From NCBI GenBank assembly GCA_023935145.1, contig CM043700.1:143386828-143450827 (forward strand): a stretch of DNA of 64,000 nt. Direction: 5' to 3'. The position numbers and the translations under genes are program-made. How positions within the stretch are numbered: position 1 is the first letter of the stretch; each line of letters opens with the position of its first letter. Source of the stretch: Bretschneidera sinensis (lineage: Eukaryota; Streptophyta; Magnoliopsida; Brassicales; Akaniaceae). Below, piece by piece: positions 47,071-57,293 of this stretch. A model generated the notes under the pieces. It worked only from the letters and a program-made list of their open reading frames with translations. It was not told where the DNA came from and did not search any database.

Positions 47071-47478
47071 ATGTCTTCTTCAAGTGTTAACGTTAATGAG
47101 TTTGGGTGGGATCTTAGATTCTAGAACCGAACTTGTCAAAGTGGTTGAAGGGCAATTGTGAAGATCTCAGAATCTGAAGGAAATAAAAACAAGTTATATT
47201 ATTCCGGTGACTGTAGGAAATGTGGTGGGTTTCTTGGTTGGTGTTTGCCCATCAATGAACAAGCCATATTGACAGCAAATGATAGGATTGTTACACATGC
47301 AAAAAATATTGAAGTCCTTGAGAAGTATCAAAGTTTCAGAGAGGAATTTGAAGGATTAAGTGGGCAATTTACTGTGTTTGAAAATCTTGGAAGAGATATG
47401 AAAATGTTGCTCATTGCTTTGTTTTTCTATAATGCATGTATCTTCATTTTAGTAGTTGGACTACTGTTGAAAATTTGA
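47071..47478 (+). pseudogene. GRF zinc-finger protein gene of the MULE
   Basis: From ATG 47071 the frame shows RTCQSG..., then YYSGDCRKCGGFLGWCLP, a GRF-type zinc finger (the usual form is FYGC...CGFFxWxD). A short coiled-coil region and a C-terminal hydrophobic segment (LIALFFYNACIFILVVGLLL) follow. This architecture is common in plant transposon-linked GRF proteins. Stops at codons 18 and 26 split the frame; from 47158 it is open for 106 codons. Function in MULEs is unknown. Confidence 0.6.
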
Positions 47479-47759
47479 TTGTAATGAAACACTTAATTGA
47501 TTGTAATGAAATGAATTGTTGCTTTGGTTTCCAATGCATTTGATTGTTTATTGCAAGATAAAAATTGAAGATGTCATAAGTGGTCCCAATCTTGTTTAAA
47601 TAATATATTTCCTTGTAGTTGTCCCAAAGATATCTCAATAAACAACTGAAGAAGACACGATTATATTCCAAATATATCACTGTCGTCTGATCATTTACAC
47701 CACAATTTGCAATACAATGTGCTTGTCAAAATACTAGTTGAGTCACTGTTAAAAATCTG

Positions 47760-50424
47760 CTAACATAATCTTCTCAAACGAGGGACTAATATACAATCAT
47801 CTACACCTAATAGGGCCAAATCAACCTCAAGCAGTGGATGAATTATCTCACTATATGCCTCTAGGTAAGTCTTCACATGGAAGTACTCATGGTAGTAATT
47901 TTCCAAATCTCTTCTTATATAAGTAATACGTACACTTGCATGCTTACAATAGAAACCATTGATAGTCCAATAGTTGCAGCTACATATTCTTGTTGCCAGG
48001 TCAACATCATACTTGATACCGTTGTGATAAACTTGAACTCTTATCTTCCACATTGAATAAAAGTGCACTACTTTCCAGAATGAACAATATGATCTTAGGA
48101 ATGACTTTCCCTTGCCATGTGGTACCCATGGCAAATCTCTTTTGTAATCTTACCATCAATTTAACCCTAAGCATCTCCAACATCATTATGATTAGTTTGT
48201 TCCTCAGTTTAGTGACCCATGCATTAAAGCTCTCGGTCTGATTATTGGTCACATGGTTAGCTTTTGAGTGGTATCAAAGATATGCCTTGCCCATGTAAGC
48301 TCTTTATCTAACAACCATGTCCAAGAAGACTCAATGTGTGTGCATCTCCTTTATAGCAAACACTTAATCTTCTCTATGGTATGCTTTAGCTACCCACCAG
48401 AAATCACCCCTTAACTCCAAACCTAAGTGGTTAGCTTTAAAGTTGCTGTAGACATGCCTAGCATAATTTCTGTAGTAGGTGTTTGGGAAATACTCACCAA
48501 CAGTATACTCAAGCCCCTACAAAACACACAATTAGATTGTCAAAAGAAATTATAACAGTACTTTCAGTTAATTCAAAGCAACATGACATACAATTGTAAC
48601 AAAAAATACCTTTTGTTTGTCAGACATTATGGTTACAGGCTTTTTTTTCATATTGGAGCCTAGGCAGGTAGATAGCAATGAACAAAACTACCTCCAAGTT
48701 TCTTTGTTCTTAACTTCAACAATAGCAAAAACAATTGGGAATAGACCTTGGTTTCCATCAAATGCAAAAACAGTTAAAAGAATCCCACCAAATAGGCCCT
48801 TAAAGAAACATCCATCTAGACCAAGAAATGGTTTGCATCCCTTTAGGAAAAAAACTTTAAGTGTATGATAAAAAATAAGAATCCTTTTAAACATTAGTAG
48901 GACGATCAAATTTGTTTTTTCATGGACTTGTATGTGCACAGCTATACCAGGATTTTTCTCTACCAACAAATGTGCATACTTCTTCAACTTACTAAGTCTC
49001 TATAAGTCCCCTCCACTTCTCCCATGACCTTCTGTTTACTCCTATACAACTGTGAACTACTTGTTTCCACCCAAAATATTTCTGTCAATGTTGCTTGCAT
49101 GGAATCGAAACTAAGATTTGGACCACTCTTAAGTTGTGTATTTAATTTCTTAGCTATCCATGGAACTCTAACATTTTCATTCTTTGTCACTCTAATGCAT
49201 CTATGGTCATCGTTTAAGGTCTTCACCATGAAAGTTTTACCATCAGAAATAATGGAAGCATAAATCCTAAAAGCACAACCTTCTACCTCACAAAGTGCAT
49301 CCACTCTTTTTGGATCATTTTAGGTCTTATGAAAATTACAGCTTCCCTGCACACCATAGTCAGCTAACATCTTCCTAAAGTGTTTCACACCATTAAATAC
49401 TTTCCCAACCTCAAAGACAATAGTGCCATCATCGATCTCTACAAACTTATCATCAATACCTTCATTTTCATTATTCATCTCATCTTGTTCATCCTCCCCC
49501 ATCAATTCATCATCTGAGTCAGAAAATACATACTCATAATCACTATCATTGTCATCATCCTCTACATGGGTCCCATCAGTAGCATTGTCCTTAAATCCTA
49601 CGTTACCTTCATTTGACCCTAAATTAACATTAGTAGAAGCACCAATTCCATCAGTGGCATTCTCACCATCCACTATCTTATCTCCTTCACTCCCACCAGA
49701 AATACCTCCATTGCCATCGTTAGTATATTGTCCTCAAATCCTACATTACCTTTATTTTAACCTAAATTAACATCATCAGAAGCACCAATGCTATTAATAC
49801 TTTTTCACCATCCACTATCTTATCTCCCTCACTCCCATCAAAAGCACCTCCATTGCTATCATTAGTATTATCCTCAAATCCTACATTACCTTCATTTGAA
49901 CCTAAACTAACATCATCAGAAGCAACATGGCCATCAATGGCATTCTGTACACCCACTATCTTATTTCTCTCAACATCACCAGAAACACTTCCCTCAACAT
50001 TATCTTCTTGGTTATCTACTTCAGGCTCATCATTATCAATCACCTTCTCAACATCACGTTCATCTAACTCTATAACTTCCATACATTCACTAATTTTAAA
50101 TGAATCTCCTCTATTAGCCTTCATAACTACAGGATTAGGATTATATGATGCCAATGGGTTACCATGAGGATTCTCATCTATATAAAAAGACACTATACGC
50201 ACATCTCTAGCAGCATCAAGAACTTCTTTAACATCATAATCATAATTAATTACCCTCCCATTACCTGTTGTGATCTGCACGTTTGATGTTGTCACTATGA
50301 AGTTATTGTAGATGTCATCCAACAACATAAGGTAGCAGTAACGTTTAGGATCCACATACATCCACCCACTAGGCTCCATTAATTCATTACAAATGTAAAA
50401 AAAAACCTTGTAAAGGGAACCCAT
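47760..50424 (-). pseudogene. MULE transposase (mudrA-like), degenerate
   Basis: From ATG 50424 the order is a PB1-like N-terminal region (GSLYKVFFYICNE...), an acidic repeat region, the MuDR DNA-binding segment (CEVEGCAFRIYAS...VKTLNDDHRC), the start of the transposase core (KPFLGLDGCFFKG, with the first catalytic Asp, near 48822), NNQTESFNAW, and a SWIM zinc finger (CSCNYWTINGFYCKHA, near 47940-47980). Several frameshifts and stops split it into at least five pieces (50424-49762, 49673-49320, 49304-48984, 48987-48688, 48252-47760), and one stretch may contain an intron. It cannot make a whole protein. Confidence 0.8.
49530..49960 (-). repeat. In-frame repeats in the mudrA acidic region, about 140 bp, three copies
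   Basis: A segment encoding LGSNEGNVGFEDN...GSEGDKIVDGE occurs three times with starts about 138-142 bp apart (markers CCTAAATTAACAT near 49619, 49761, 49899). Small indels between copies have broken the frame. Confidence 0.7.
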
Positions 50425-50520
50425 TTAGACTGTAACCACAAACATTGGAACAAAATCAACATTTATTTTTCGTATATACAAATCGAAGAATAAGCTAGAA
50501 CATTTGAACCCACATTTATT

Positions 50521-50758
50521 CCCAATATGGAACCCTATTAAAAATGTAATTAGTACATCTGATTTTTTTTTAAAAAAGAACAAAAAAATGTAAGCAACTA
50601 AGCAAGTTTTCACATCAAATTAAAATTTCATGAACTTAATTAGTATTATCAATAAAAAAAATTAAGTTAAACTACAGTAATTTCATTATTGGAAGCATGA
50701 ACAGATCAATGTTCATAATTGTAATTGTCGTTGAATTATCATGCACGAACACCATAAA
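50521..50758 (-). other. 5' flank of a lost F-box copy, part 1
   Basis: CCCTATTAAAAATGTAATTAG...GTAAGCAACTAAGCAAG through ATCATGCACGAACACCATAAA matches 41290-41530 (copy 1 flank). No F-box body is present downstream, where the MULE now lies. Confidence 0.65.
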
Positions 50759-51446
50759 TATTGGGGGAATTTTTCGAAGGGCTTGCTTATCAAAATGAAT
50801 AAGAGAGAATGAGATTTATGGCTTCAAGGCACCACTTAATCGCTTTTCTTAAGGTTTAATTCATCCATCACCAATGAAAGAAGGTTTTTAGCGAATTTTC
50901 TTCTAAAATACAATGAAGCTCTGTTTTTGTTATGCACTTTGCACTCGTAAAGAATAACCCACAACATTTTCTAAGAGTTTATGGATATATATAAAACAAT
51001 GTTTAGAAGTTTGCAAGGTTTTTAAACACATGAAGATCAGGTTTTTAGAGAAAAGAGAAGAAGAAGATGAAGAATTCAAAATTTTGTTAAAAAAACTTTG
51101 TAAAATATGATAATTATCTACTATATTTATTGAGTTAATGTATATCTTTTCACAAGAGACACTTAGTTTCAGTCCTCAACTGACATAATTGAATGTCTCT
51201 TTAAAAGATACACTTTAGTTTACTTTCAAAAGTCATTTTAACGTTCAGATGATTTAAATTTCCCGTTAAGATAGTCGACTGTGTTCCAAAAATGTCTTTT
51301 AATTGCCAAATTCTACAGTCGACTATCTTATTAGACAACCAACTATCTTCTGAACAAAACTGAATTTTTATTTTTTTTATCTTTTCTTTCAATTTTTCAA
51401 ATCATCCCAAGATTAAAATTAGATTTTATCTTGAAAATCACCAACA
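50759..51446 (-). mobile_element. Solo LTR (Copia-like), minus strand
   Basis: Read on the minus strand it starts TGTTGGTGATTTTC and ends ATTCCCCCAATA. The flanks ATAAA (50754-50758) and GTAAA (51447-51451) are a near-perfect 5-bp target copy. The F-box flank of copy 1 (41530) runs through the site without it. A perfect 15-bp inverted repeat (AAGATAGTCGACTGT, 51268-51282 and 51315-51329) lies inside. Confidence 0.7.
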
Positions 51447-52885
51447 GTAAAACTATCTCAAAATAGTTTAGAATTTTACCTTATGGAATACATACCTATT
51501 ACCAATGCTCTAATTTGGAAAAACATTTTTGTGCAAGTAGATATATCTTTAAGAAAGAATGTGTTAGAATGATAGGTTGATTTGTTTTGTAATAGAGTCG
51601 AGCCAGGTATCTTTACATTCAAAGTATGCATGGCATCTTTTATGACGATAATAAAAAACCACACGTGTTATGTGATTAGAATTAATGAACTAAGGAGTAA
51701 CTAGAATAAATATCTTAATTGTTACACTCTAATAAGATATATATGGCAGTTGTTCGTTAATGATTTACCATTTACCATTTGTCGTTTATTACATGTCAAC
51801 CATTTAATTAATGCTATGAGAAGTAAATTTGAGTTTCATATGATTCAATAAATTCTACTGTCTTACCGAATTGTCTTTTGTTACGTATTTTGTAATGTCT
51901 TGCTTTTCATTCTATGAAGTGTCGGTAAAAAAGCTAACTATAAGTTTAATCTTTATAACAACTTTGCCTATGTTCTTATATAATTTGGGAGAGGAGTCAA
52001 AGAAGTCATAAAAGATTACGAATGTTAACTCCAAATTCAACTCTATCACACAAGTTGACGTTAATAAGATATAATCAAGTCTATTAACTATTTAACATCT
52101 CTTTTTGCAGGGAGACTTCATTTCTTCTGTTCTCTTTAGTGTTGAAAACTTCTGATGCTCAATGTTTACTCTTCCTAAGAAAATAATCAAGGCTATTGAG
52201 AGAATTAGCAATACTTTTCTCTGAAAGGGAACTACTGACAAAGCTACTTGTACCAAAGTGAGTTAGGTGGCTGTGTGTTATCCTAAGTCAGACGGGAGGT
52301 GGGTTTGAGAAACCTTCAATTCTGGAATTCTATTTGTATCTCATTTGGTTACTCTTTGCTTAATCAGGAATTGTATTTGGATGGCATGAATCAGGGAAAA
52401 ATATTCTAAAAGGTAGTAAAAGTTTCTGGACTGTAAAAATACCATAAGATTGTAACTGGACTTGAACAGAATTATTATATCAAAAACAATAAATGTTACT
52501 TATAAATACTTGACCCAAATCAAGAATATAGGACTTGAAGGGATATTAGAAAAATCAAGCCAGACTAAGATAAAATGAAAAATTTCAGCACTAAATTAAG
52601 AACTTGAAAAACAAACTCTCATAAAGTTTTAACAAAGTACAAACAAACTAAACAGCCACCATAGTACACCAAGATGGATATTCATGAACAAAAAGAAAAT
52701 TTCTTAATCCACAACAGGGGAAACAAAATGAACAAACAAAACCCTAACATGCCAACATCTGTAGGTTTTACAACAATCTATCAATATCTGATTAAGAGAG
52801 AGCTTTAATTTTGGAACCTAGCTCATATATAAGACTTTATACATGGGGACCTAGCCTCTTGCTCACTAGATCATCTACTTCCTAG
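51447..52885 (-). other. 5' flank of the lost F-box copy (part 2) and 3' flank of F-box copy 3
   Basis: 51450-51900 matches other F-box 5' flanks (TTTAAGAAAGAATGTGTTAG, ATATGGCAGTTG). 52000-52885 matches F-box 3' flanks (AACTCCAAATTCAA, AACTTGAAAAACAAACTC). No ORF is credible. Confidence 0.55.
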
Positions 52886-54079
52886 CTAGAAAGTAACCAA
52901 ACTCTCCACATAATCATGACCTTCATAAATGGAGTGAGCTCCAACAACTTGAATTGTATTCAATAATTGTCTACTATTAAGATCAAAAAACTTCATCGAA
53001 TCAGGTTCACCCTCCTCTTCGACTGCTGTTTGCATGATGGCTTTACCGTTATCTCTCCCCACAGCAATCGGCCAAGTAACATGAAGGAATGGTCCAATAG
53101 AGAACATCTTAGTCCAATATTCCTCACTACCACCACCACTACTAGTACTGTCATAATTCATCCTCCACACATCAAACATCTCATCCCATTTATCCTCCTC
53201 GAGTTGATATCTTCCAAACACTACAGCTAGTGAATCTTTCCACGCGAAAATACCCCAACTCCAATACTTAGGTTCATCCATCGGCATTAATATTTTCCTA
53301 AATCTATCCTCATGAACGTCGAAGGAGATGACATACTCAGGAAAAGGATACTCCTTCCTAATATCACTCCCTTCCCAATAAATCATTCCGTTCATAACAA
53401 CACAAGGGCATTCGACACAGATCTTAATATTCTCGGCATCATCTTCTTCGATAATCTCCCTCCAAGAATTAGTACTCCGCGTGAACACCTCAACTTTAGT
53501 AACATATGAATTGTTACCAATACTATTGTTGTTTTTGTCGTCATTAAAGTAGACGACTCTGACCAACTTATACTCATTAAGATAACGATCAAATGAGAAA
53601 CCAACAGAGATACTATTAAGAGTCTTCCCCGAAGGTAACGGCGAAAGATTTATGAGTGGTTGAGGGATTCTCTTAGATTCTCTTGTTGCTGGATTCCACA
53701 GGAGAAACTCTGTATGATCACTAGGAGAGAGTGTGAAACAGATTGCACCGTCGCAACAACCTGCTATTTTTACGGAACTATCGTAGTCCGGGAATGGGGT
53801 TTCCATGGCAACGGCATTGTTTTGGATCTTGAGAAGGGAAATGAAGGAATTGATCACTGGAGGGCTGATTGCGCGTTGGATGATGAAGGAGGTGGTTGCT
53901 GGATCAGAGGAGTAGCGGAGGTGCGTTGAGATGAGGTTTGGAGATCTGATGAGTGAAAGCCAATGTGTCGATACAGATTTAAATCTGATAACAGATTTAA
54001 CTGGCAAACGTGAGATGATATCTACAGTGATATCATCAGGTAGGAAGAGGGAGGTTTTGGCACGCTGCCTTGCTTCCAT
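52886..54079 (-). CDS. F-box protein with FBA domain (F-box copy 3, intact)
   Basis: A single-exon frame of 397 codons. Residues about 12-52 are an F-box (LPDDITVDIISRLPVKSVIR FKSV), which binds SKP1/ASK in SCF ubiquitin ligases. The rest is an F-box-associated (FBA type 1) substrate-recognition region with FLLWNPATRESKRIP, VGFSFD, VEVFTRSTNSWREI, GMIYWEG and VISFDVHEDRF. Length is normal for CPR1/CPR30-type and S-locus-F-box-like proteins. The start MEARQR is shared with copy 2. It is the only undamaged member of the array here, so it is probably expressed, though no TATA box could be assigned. The substrate is unknown. Confidence 0.9.
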   Translation of the reverse strand: MEARQRAKTSLFLPDDITVDIISRLPVKSVIRFKSVSTHWLSLIRSPNLISTHLRYSSDPATTSFIIQRAISPPVINSFISLLKIQNNAVAMETPFPDYDSSVKIAGCCDGAICFTLSPSDHTEFLLWNPATRESKRIPQPLINLSPLPSGKTLNSISVGFSFDRYLNEYKLVRVVYFNDDKNNNSIGNNSYVTKVEVFTRSTNSWREIIEEDDAENIKICVECPCVVMNGMIYWEGSDIRKEYPFPEYVISFDVHEDRFRKILMPMDEPKYWSWGIFAWKDSLAVVFGRYQLEEDKWDEMFDVWRMNYDSTSSGGGSEEYWTKMFSIGPFLHVTWPIAVGRDNGKAIMQTAVEEEGEPDSMKFFDLNSRQLLNTIQVVGAHSIYEGHDYVESLVTF

Positions 54080-56279
54080 CGTTGGAGGTGGTTGATCAGG
54101 TCTGTTTGGTTGCCAAGAAAATTAATGAGGGAAAAAGAAATGGGGAATTTGCAGGTCTGTTTAGTGCTTGAGAGGGGTGGTAGTGAGGGACCCGGACAGG
54201 GACAGAACAAACTTCAGACACTGTTATGATCTGCCAATGTGTGAGGACTGAGGAGGGTTCATCTTCATCTTATAGAGTAATCTGTGGGTAAGAAACTGTA
54301 GATTTTGTCATAATGTCATCTTCATCTCAGACATAAATTTTGGGACTATTCATTGAATATACCCTATTAAAAATTTAACTACAGTTGATTTGTTTTCTAC
54401 AAAAGAACAAAAGTCCAAGCAAGTTTTGGCATCAAATTAAAATTTTATAAACTTCATTATTGTACATAATAAAAAACTTGGTGTCAATTATGTAAAGTGT
54501 TATTATTATAAATGTAGACATTGATTCTAATGGTTGTAAATGTTTTTTATAATTTTATGTAATAGAATATAAATCTATTAACGATACCATAACTTAGAAA
54601 AATATTTTCGTACATATAAATATACACTTAAAAATGAATGTGTTAGACAGACAGATTACTTTGTTTTGTAAGAATCGAGTCGAGCATATTTACGTTCAAA
54701 CAAAAGATGCATAACAGTTTTTACAATGATAAAAACTATCACGTTAGAATTAATTAATTTAGGAGTAGAACAAATATTTTAATTATTACAATCTAACAAT
54801 ATATACGATACTTGTCCGTTAAAAGTTTGTCTTTTACTCATGTTAACCATTTAATTAATGTTATAAAAAGAAAAGTTGAGTCTCATATAATTCAATAAAT
54901 TTTGCTGTCTTACTAAACAGTTTTTTTGTTACGCACTTTGTAATGTCTTTTTTTTCATTTTATGAACTCAAAGAGTTAACTATAGTTAATTCTTATATAC
55001 TTAATGAGAGAAGTTGAAGATGTCATCTTCATTAATCTTTGATTCTTTTTAATAAACTTTAAAAAAAAAATAATTACATGTGAGATTGTTGAGCAAACAT
55101 TATAATCATCAACCTTTGAACATTTATGTATAAAGTAATAGTCATCTACCAAGCAAATTATAACATTTATGTATAAAGTAATCGTGATGATTAAGCCACA
55201 GGCTTTGAAAATAACCATCTAAAACGTTAGATGCCAAGAATTTTATATCAATGACAGAATTTTCTAAGGGATAAAGTAATCGTGATGATTAAGCAACAAT
55301 TCAAATTGATTAAGATTAAAGTTTATTTTGTCTAAGAAACAACGGGTACTTTAAAAAAAAATTATACATGAAGCAGACCAATTATTAATTAAGAACAAGA
55401 AAACATAGCAACGAAAATCATGCTGCCAAGAACCTCTGGTTATGTGTTGTCCTGATGATCCCACATAATCTCTCTTGAAAACTTGAGTAAAACCATTAGC
55501 ATTGATGCCCCCTAAGACTCTTTCAATCTAATGGCACCATCAACAAATGCTTGTATGGAATGCTCCATACTGCCATTTCTACGTACAAAATATTTGTTGG
55601 TCGTGCTACGAGTATCTGCATGGCAACATAATGACAAATAATACTATATGTCGCGACGCCAACAAATATTATGTAGAATACGGCAAATGCTACATAGAAT
55701 ATTAAATCCAAATCACGAACATGAATTTAAGGGAAGTTAAAATACAAGCCAGACTAACATAAATTGAAAACTGCATGCATAATACAATGAATGTCTACAC
55801 CAAAGAATTTAAAGAATAAACTTTCGTGAAGTTTCAACTTTCAACAAAGTACCAACAAACCAAACTACAAGATGAATATTCAAATACAACACTGAATTAA
55901 GTTTTTAGTCCACATGAAAACAAAATGAACAAACCAAGCCCTAACAGACCCGTATCTGTGGTTCTACAAGCATCGATCTCTCACAACAACACATCCTAAA
56001 AATTTATAAACAAAAAAAAACAGCTAAAGTTGAGTAATTGGAACCTCATAGGATAGGATCCTCTTATACAACTTCATCTCCTTCCTACAAGGTAACCAGG
56101 CTCTCTGCTTCATCAATGTGGCGAGCTCCAATAATTCGAACAATACTCAGTTGTCTACTATTGAGATCATCAAAAAAACAGAAACCAAATTAATTTCTCG
56201 GAACAGAATCAAGACAAATCCAATATATCAATCTAGAGCAAGTATAAATTAAATAGAGTTGAAAGTAGAAATTACCTTA
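54080..56279 (-). other. 5' flank of F-box copy 3 and 3' flank of F-box copy 4
   Basis: 54080-54960 is the shared F-box 5' flank. 55690-56160 matches the shared 3' flank (AACAAACCAAGCCCTAACAG, CATCGATCTCTCACAACAACAC). Between them lies AT-rich DNA without a gene; AAAGTAATCGTGATGATTAAGC occurs twice (near 55175 and 55275). Confidence 0.55.
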
Positions 56280-56701
56280 TTAATTTCTTTGATGAGTCTC
56301 TTTAAACTCCTCCTCCATATTGACTGGAACCAAGCTCTCCACATAGGTAAAAAGTTCATAGTAATATCTATCATCAACAGGGAACTCTCTGGTATTTTGA
56401 TAATCTGCAGGATGATATAACAGTCCTTGTATTTGCTTCATCCATGAATTTCATTATTCCTTCAAAATCTTCCAAACTTCCTTATGAAGTATAAATATTG
56501 GAAATGGTTCCATATTAGTAACTATTTTATCCCAACTCACCCCGCCATCTCCATAATCATTCATCACCCACAATTCAAAGCCATTGTCAGGTTCAAAGTA
56601 TTGGTGCGCAATCAAAGCTAGTGATTCCTTAGACGACACAAGTTGAAATGATTTTATGTTCTTAAGCATAGGCATCCGTATGCTCTTGTAGAAATCATTA
56701 G
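56280..56701 (-). pseudogene. F-box copy 4: C-terminal part, beyond the Copia insertion
   Basis: Continues the minus-strand frame of 61848-62529 after the Copia element: NDFYKSIRMPMLKNIKSF, LIAHQYFEPDNGFELWVMND and so on to two stops (TAA TGA at 56456-56451). The frame then stays open (NSWMKQIQGLLYHPADYQ...YVESLVPVN) to a final TAA at 56280-56282. YVESLV matches the end of copy 3, so the two central stops are lesions, not the original end. Confidence 0.8.
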
Positions 56702-57241
56702 TGTGATAAGAGATGACATTTTTCTTGTGGTAAAGCCACTTTCTCCACAAGACAAAATCTGCCAATATTAATGGCAAGTTGGTGGAAACAATGGCTGCCA
56801 ATATTAATGGCAAGTTGGTGGAGATAAAGGCTGTCAATATTAATGGTGAGCTACCAATGAAGCCTATAAATACACATTTAGCTTTCATTTGTAATATACA
56901 CCAAGAAGAGTATCAGAGAGAGTGTGAGAGTTTTCTTGAGAGCTACTACTTAGAGAGGAAAATTTGTTCATTCTTTGTAAGTAATATTTTCCCAATTTTG
57001 TGAGAGAGTTGTTTCTCCTACTACAATAGAGATTAGACAATTTTTATCTCATTGTAATTAGAGAGAAGATGTTGTAATCCCTATTTTAAAATAATGAAAT
57101 CCTCCTACACTTGTTTGTGGTTTTTTACCCCAAATTTGTTCGGGGGTTTTTCCAAGTAAAATATTTGTGTCCGTTTTATCTTTATTTTTCTCATTTCACT
57201 TTAGTTGTGTGTTAGCTTCGACCGGGTAATTTTTCCTAACA
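56702..57241 (+). repeat. 5' LTR of the Copia element
   Basis: It starts TGTGATAAG and ends TTCCTAACA. Near the start a 36-bp unit (CTGCCAATATTAATGGCAAG...) is repeated at 56759, 56795 and 56831. A TATA-like CCTATAAATACA lies near 56865 and a polyadenylation-like AATAATGAAATCC near 57095. Confidence 0.92.
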
Positions 57242-57242
57242 G

Positions 57243-57254
57243 TGGTATCAGAGC
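57243..57254 (+). other. Primer-binding site of the Copia element
   Basis: TGGTATCAGAGC, one base after the 5' LTR; initiator-Met tRNA type. Confidence 0.9.
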
Positions 57255-57293
57255 AATTGGTTGAGGGGTGTGAAGCAGATCGTTGTGAACAAA

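Larger units (their letters stand above)
46216..50520 (-). mobile_element. MULE (Mutator-like) transposon, right end lost
   Basis: It contains a decayed mudrA-type transposase (minus strand, 47760-50424) and a GRF zinc-finger gene (plus strand, 47071-47478), a pairing seen in plant MULEs. Boundaries are where F-box flank similarity stops (about 46215) and resumes (about 50521). The left edge is unlike the inverted right edge, so no terminal inverted repeat pair is evident and one end is probably truncated. Confidence 0.6.

Noticed and set aside
52967..53929. Plus-strand ORFs opposite F-box copy 3
   Set aside because: They are shadows of the minus-strand coding frame.
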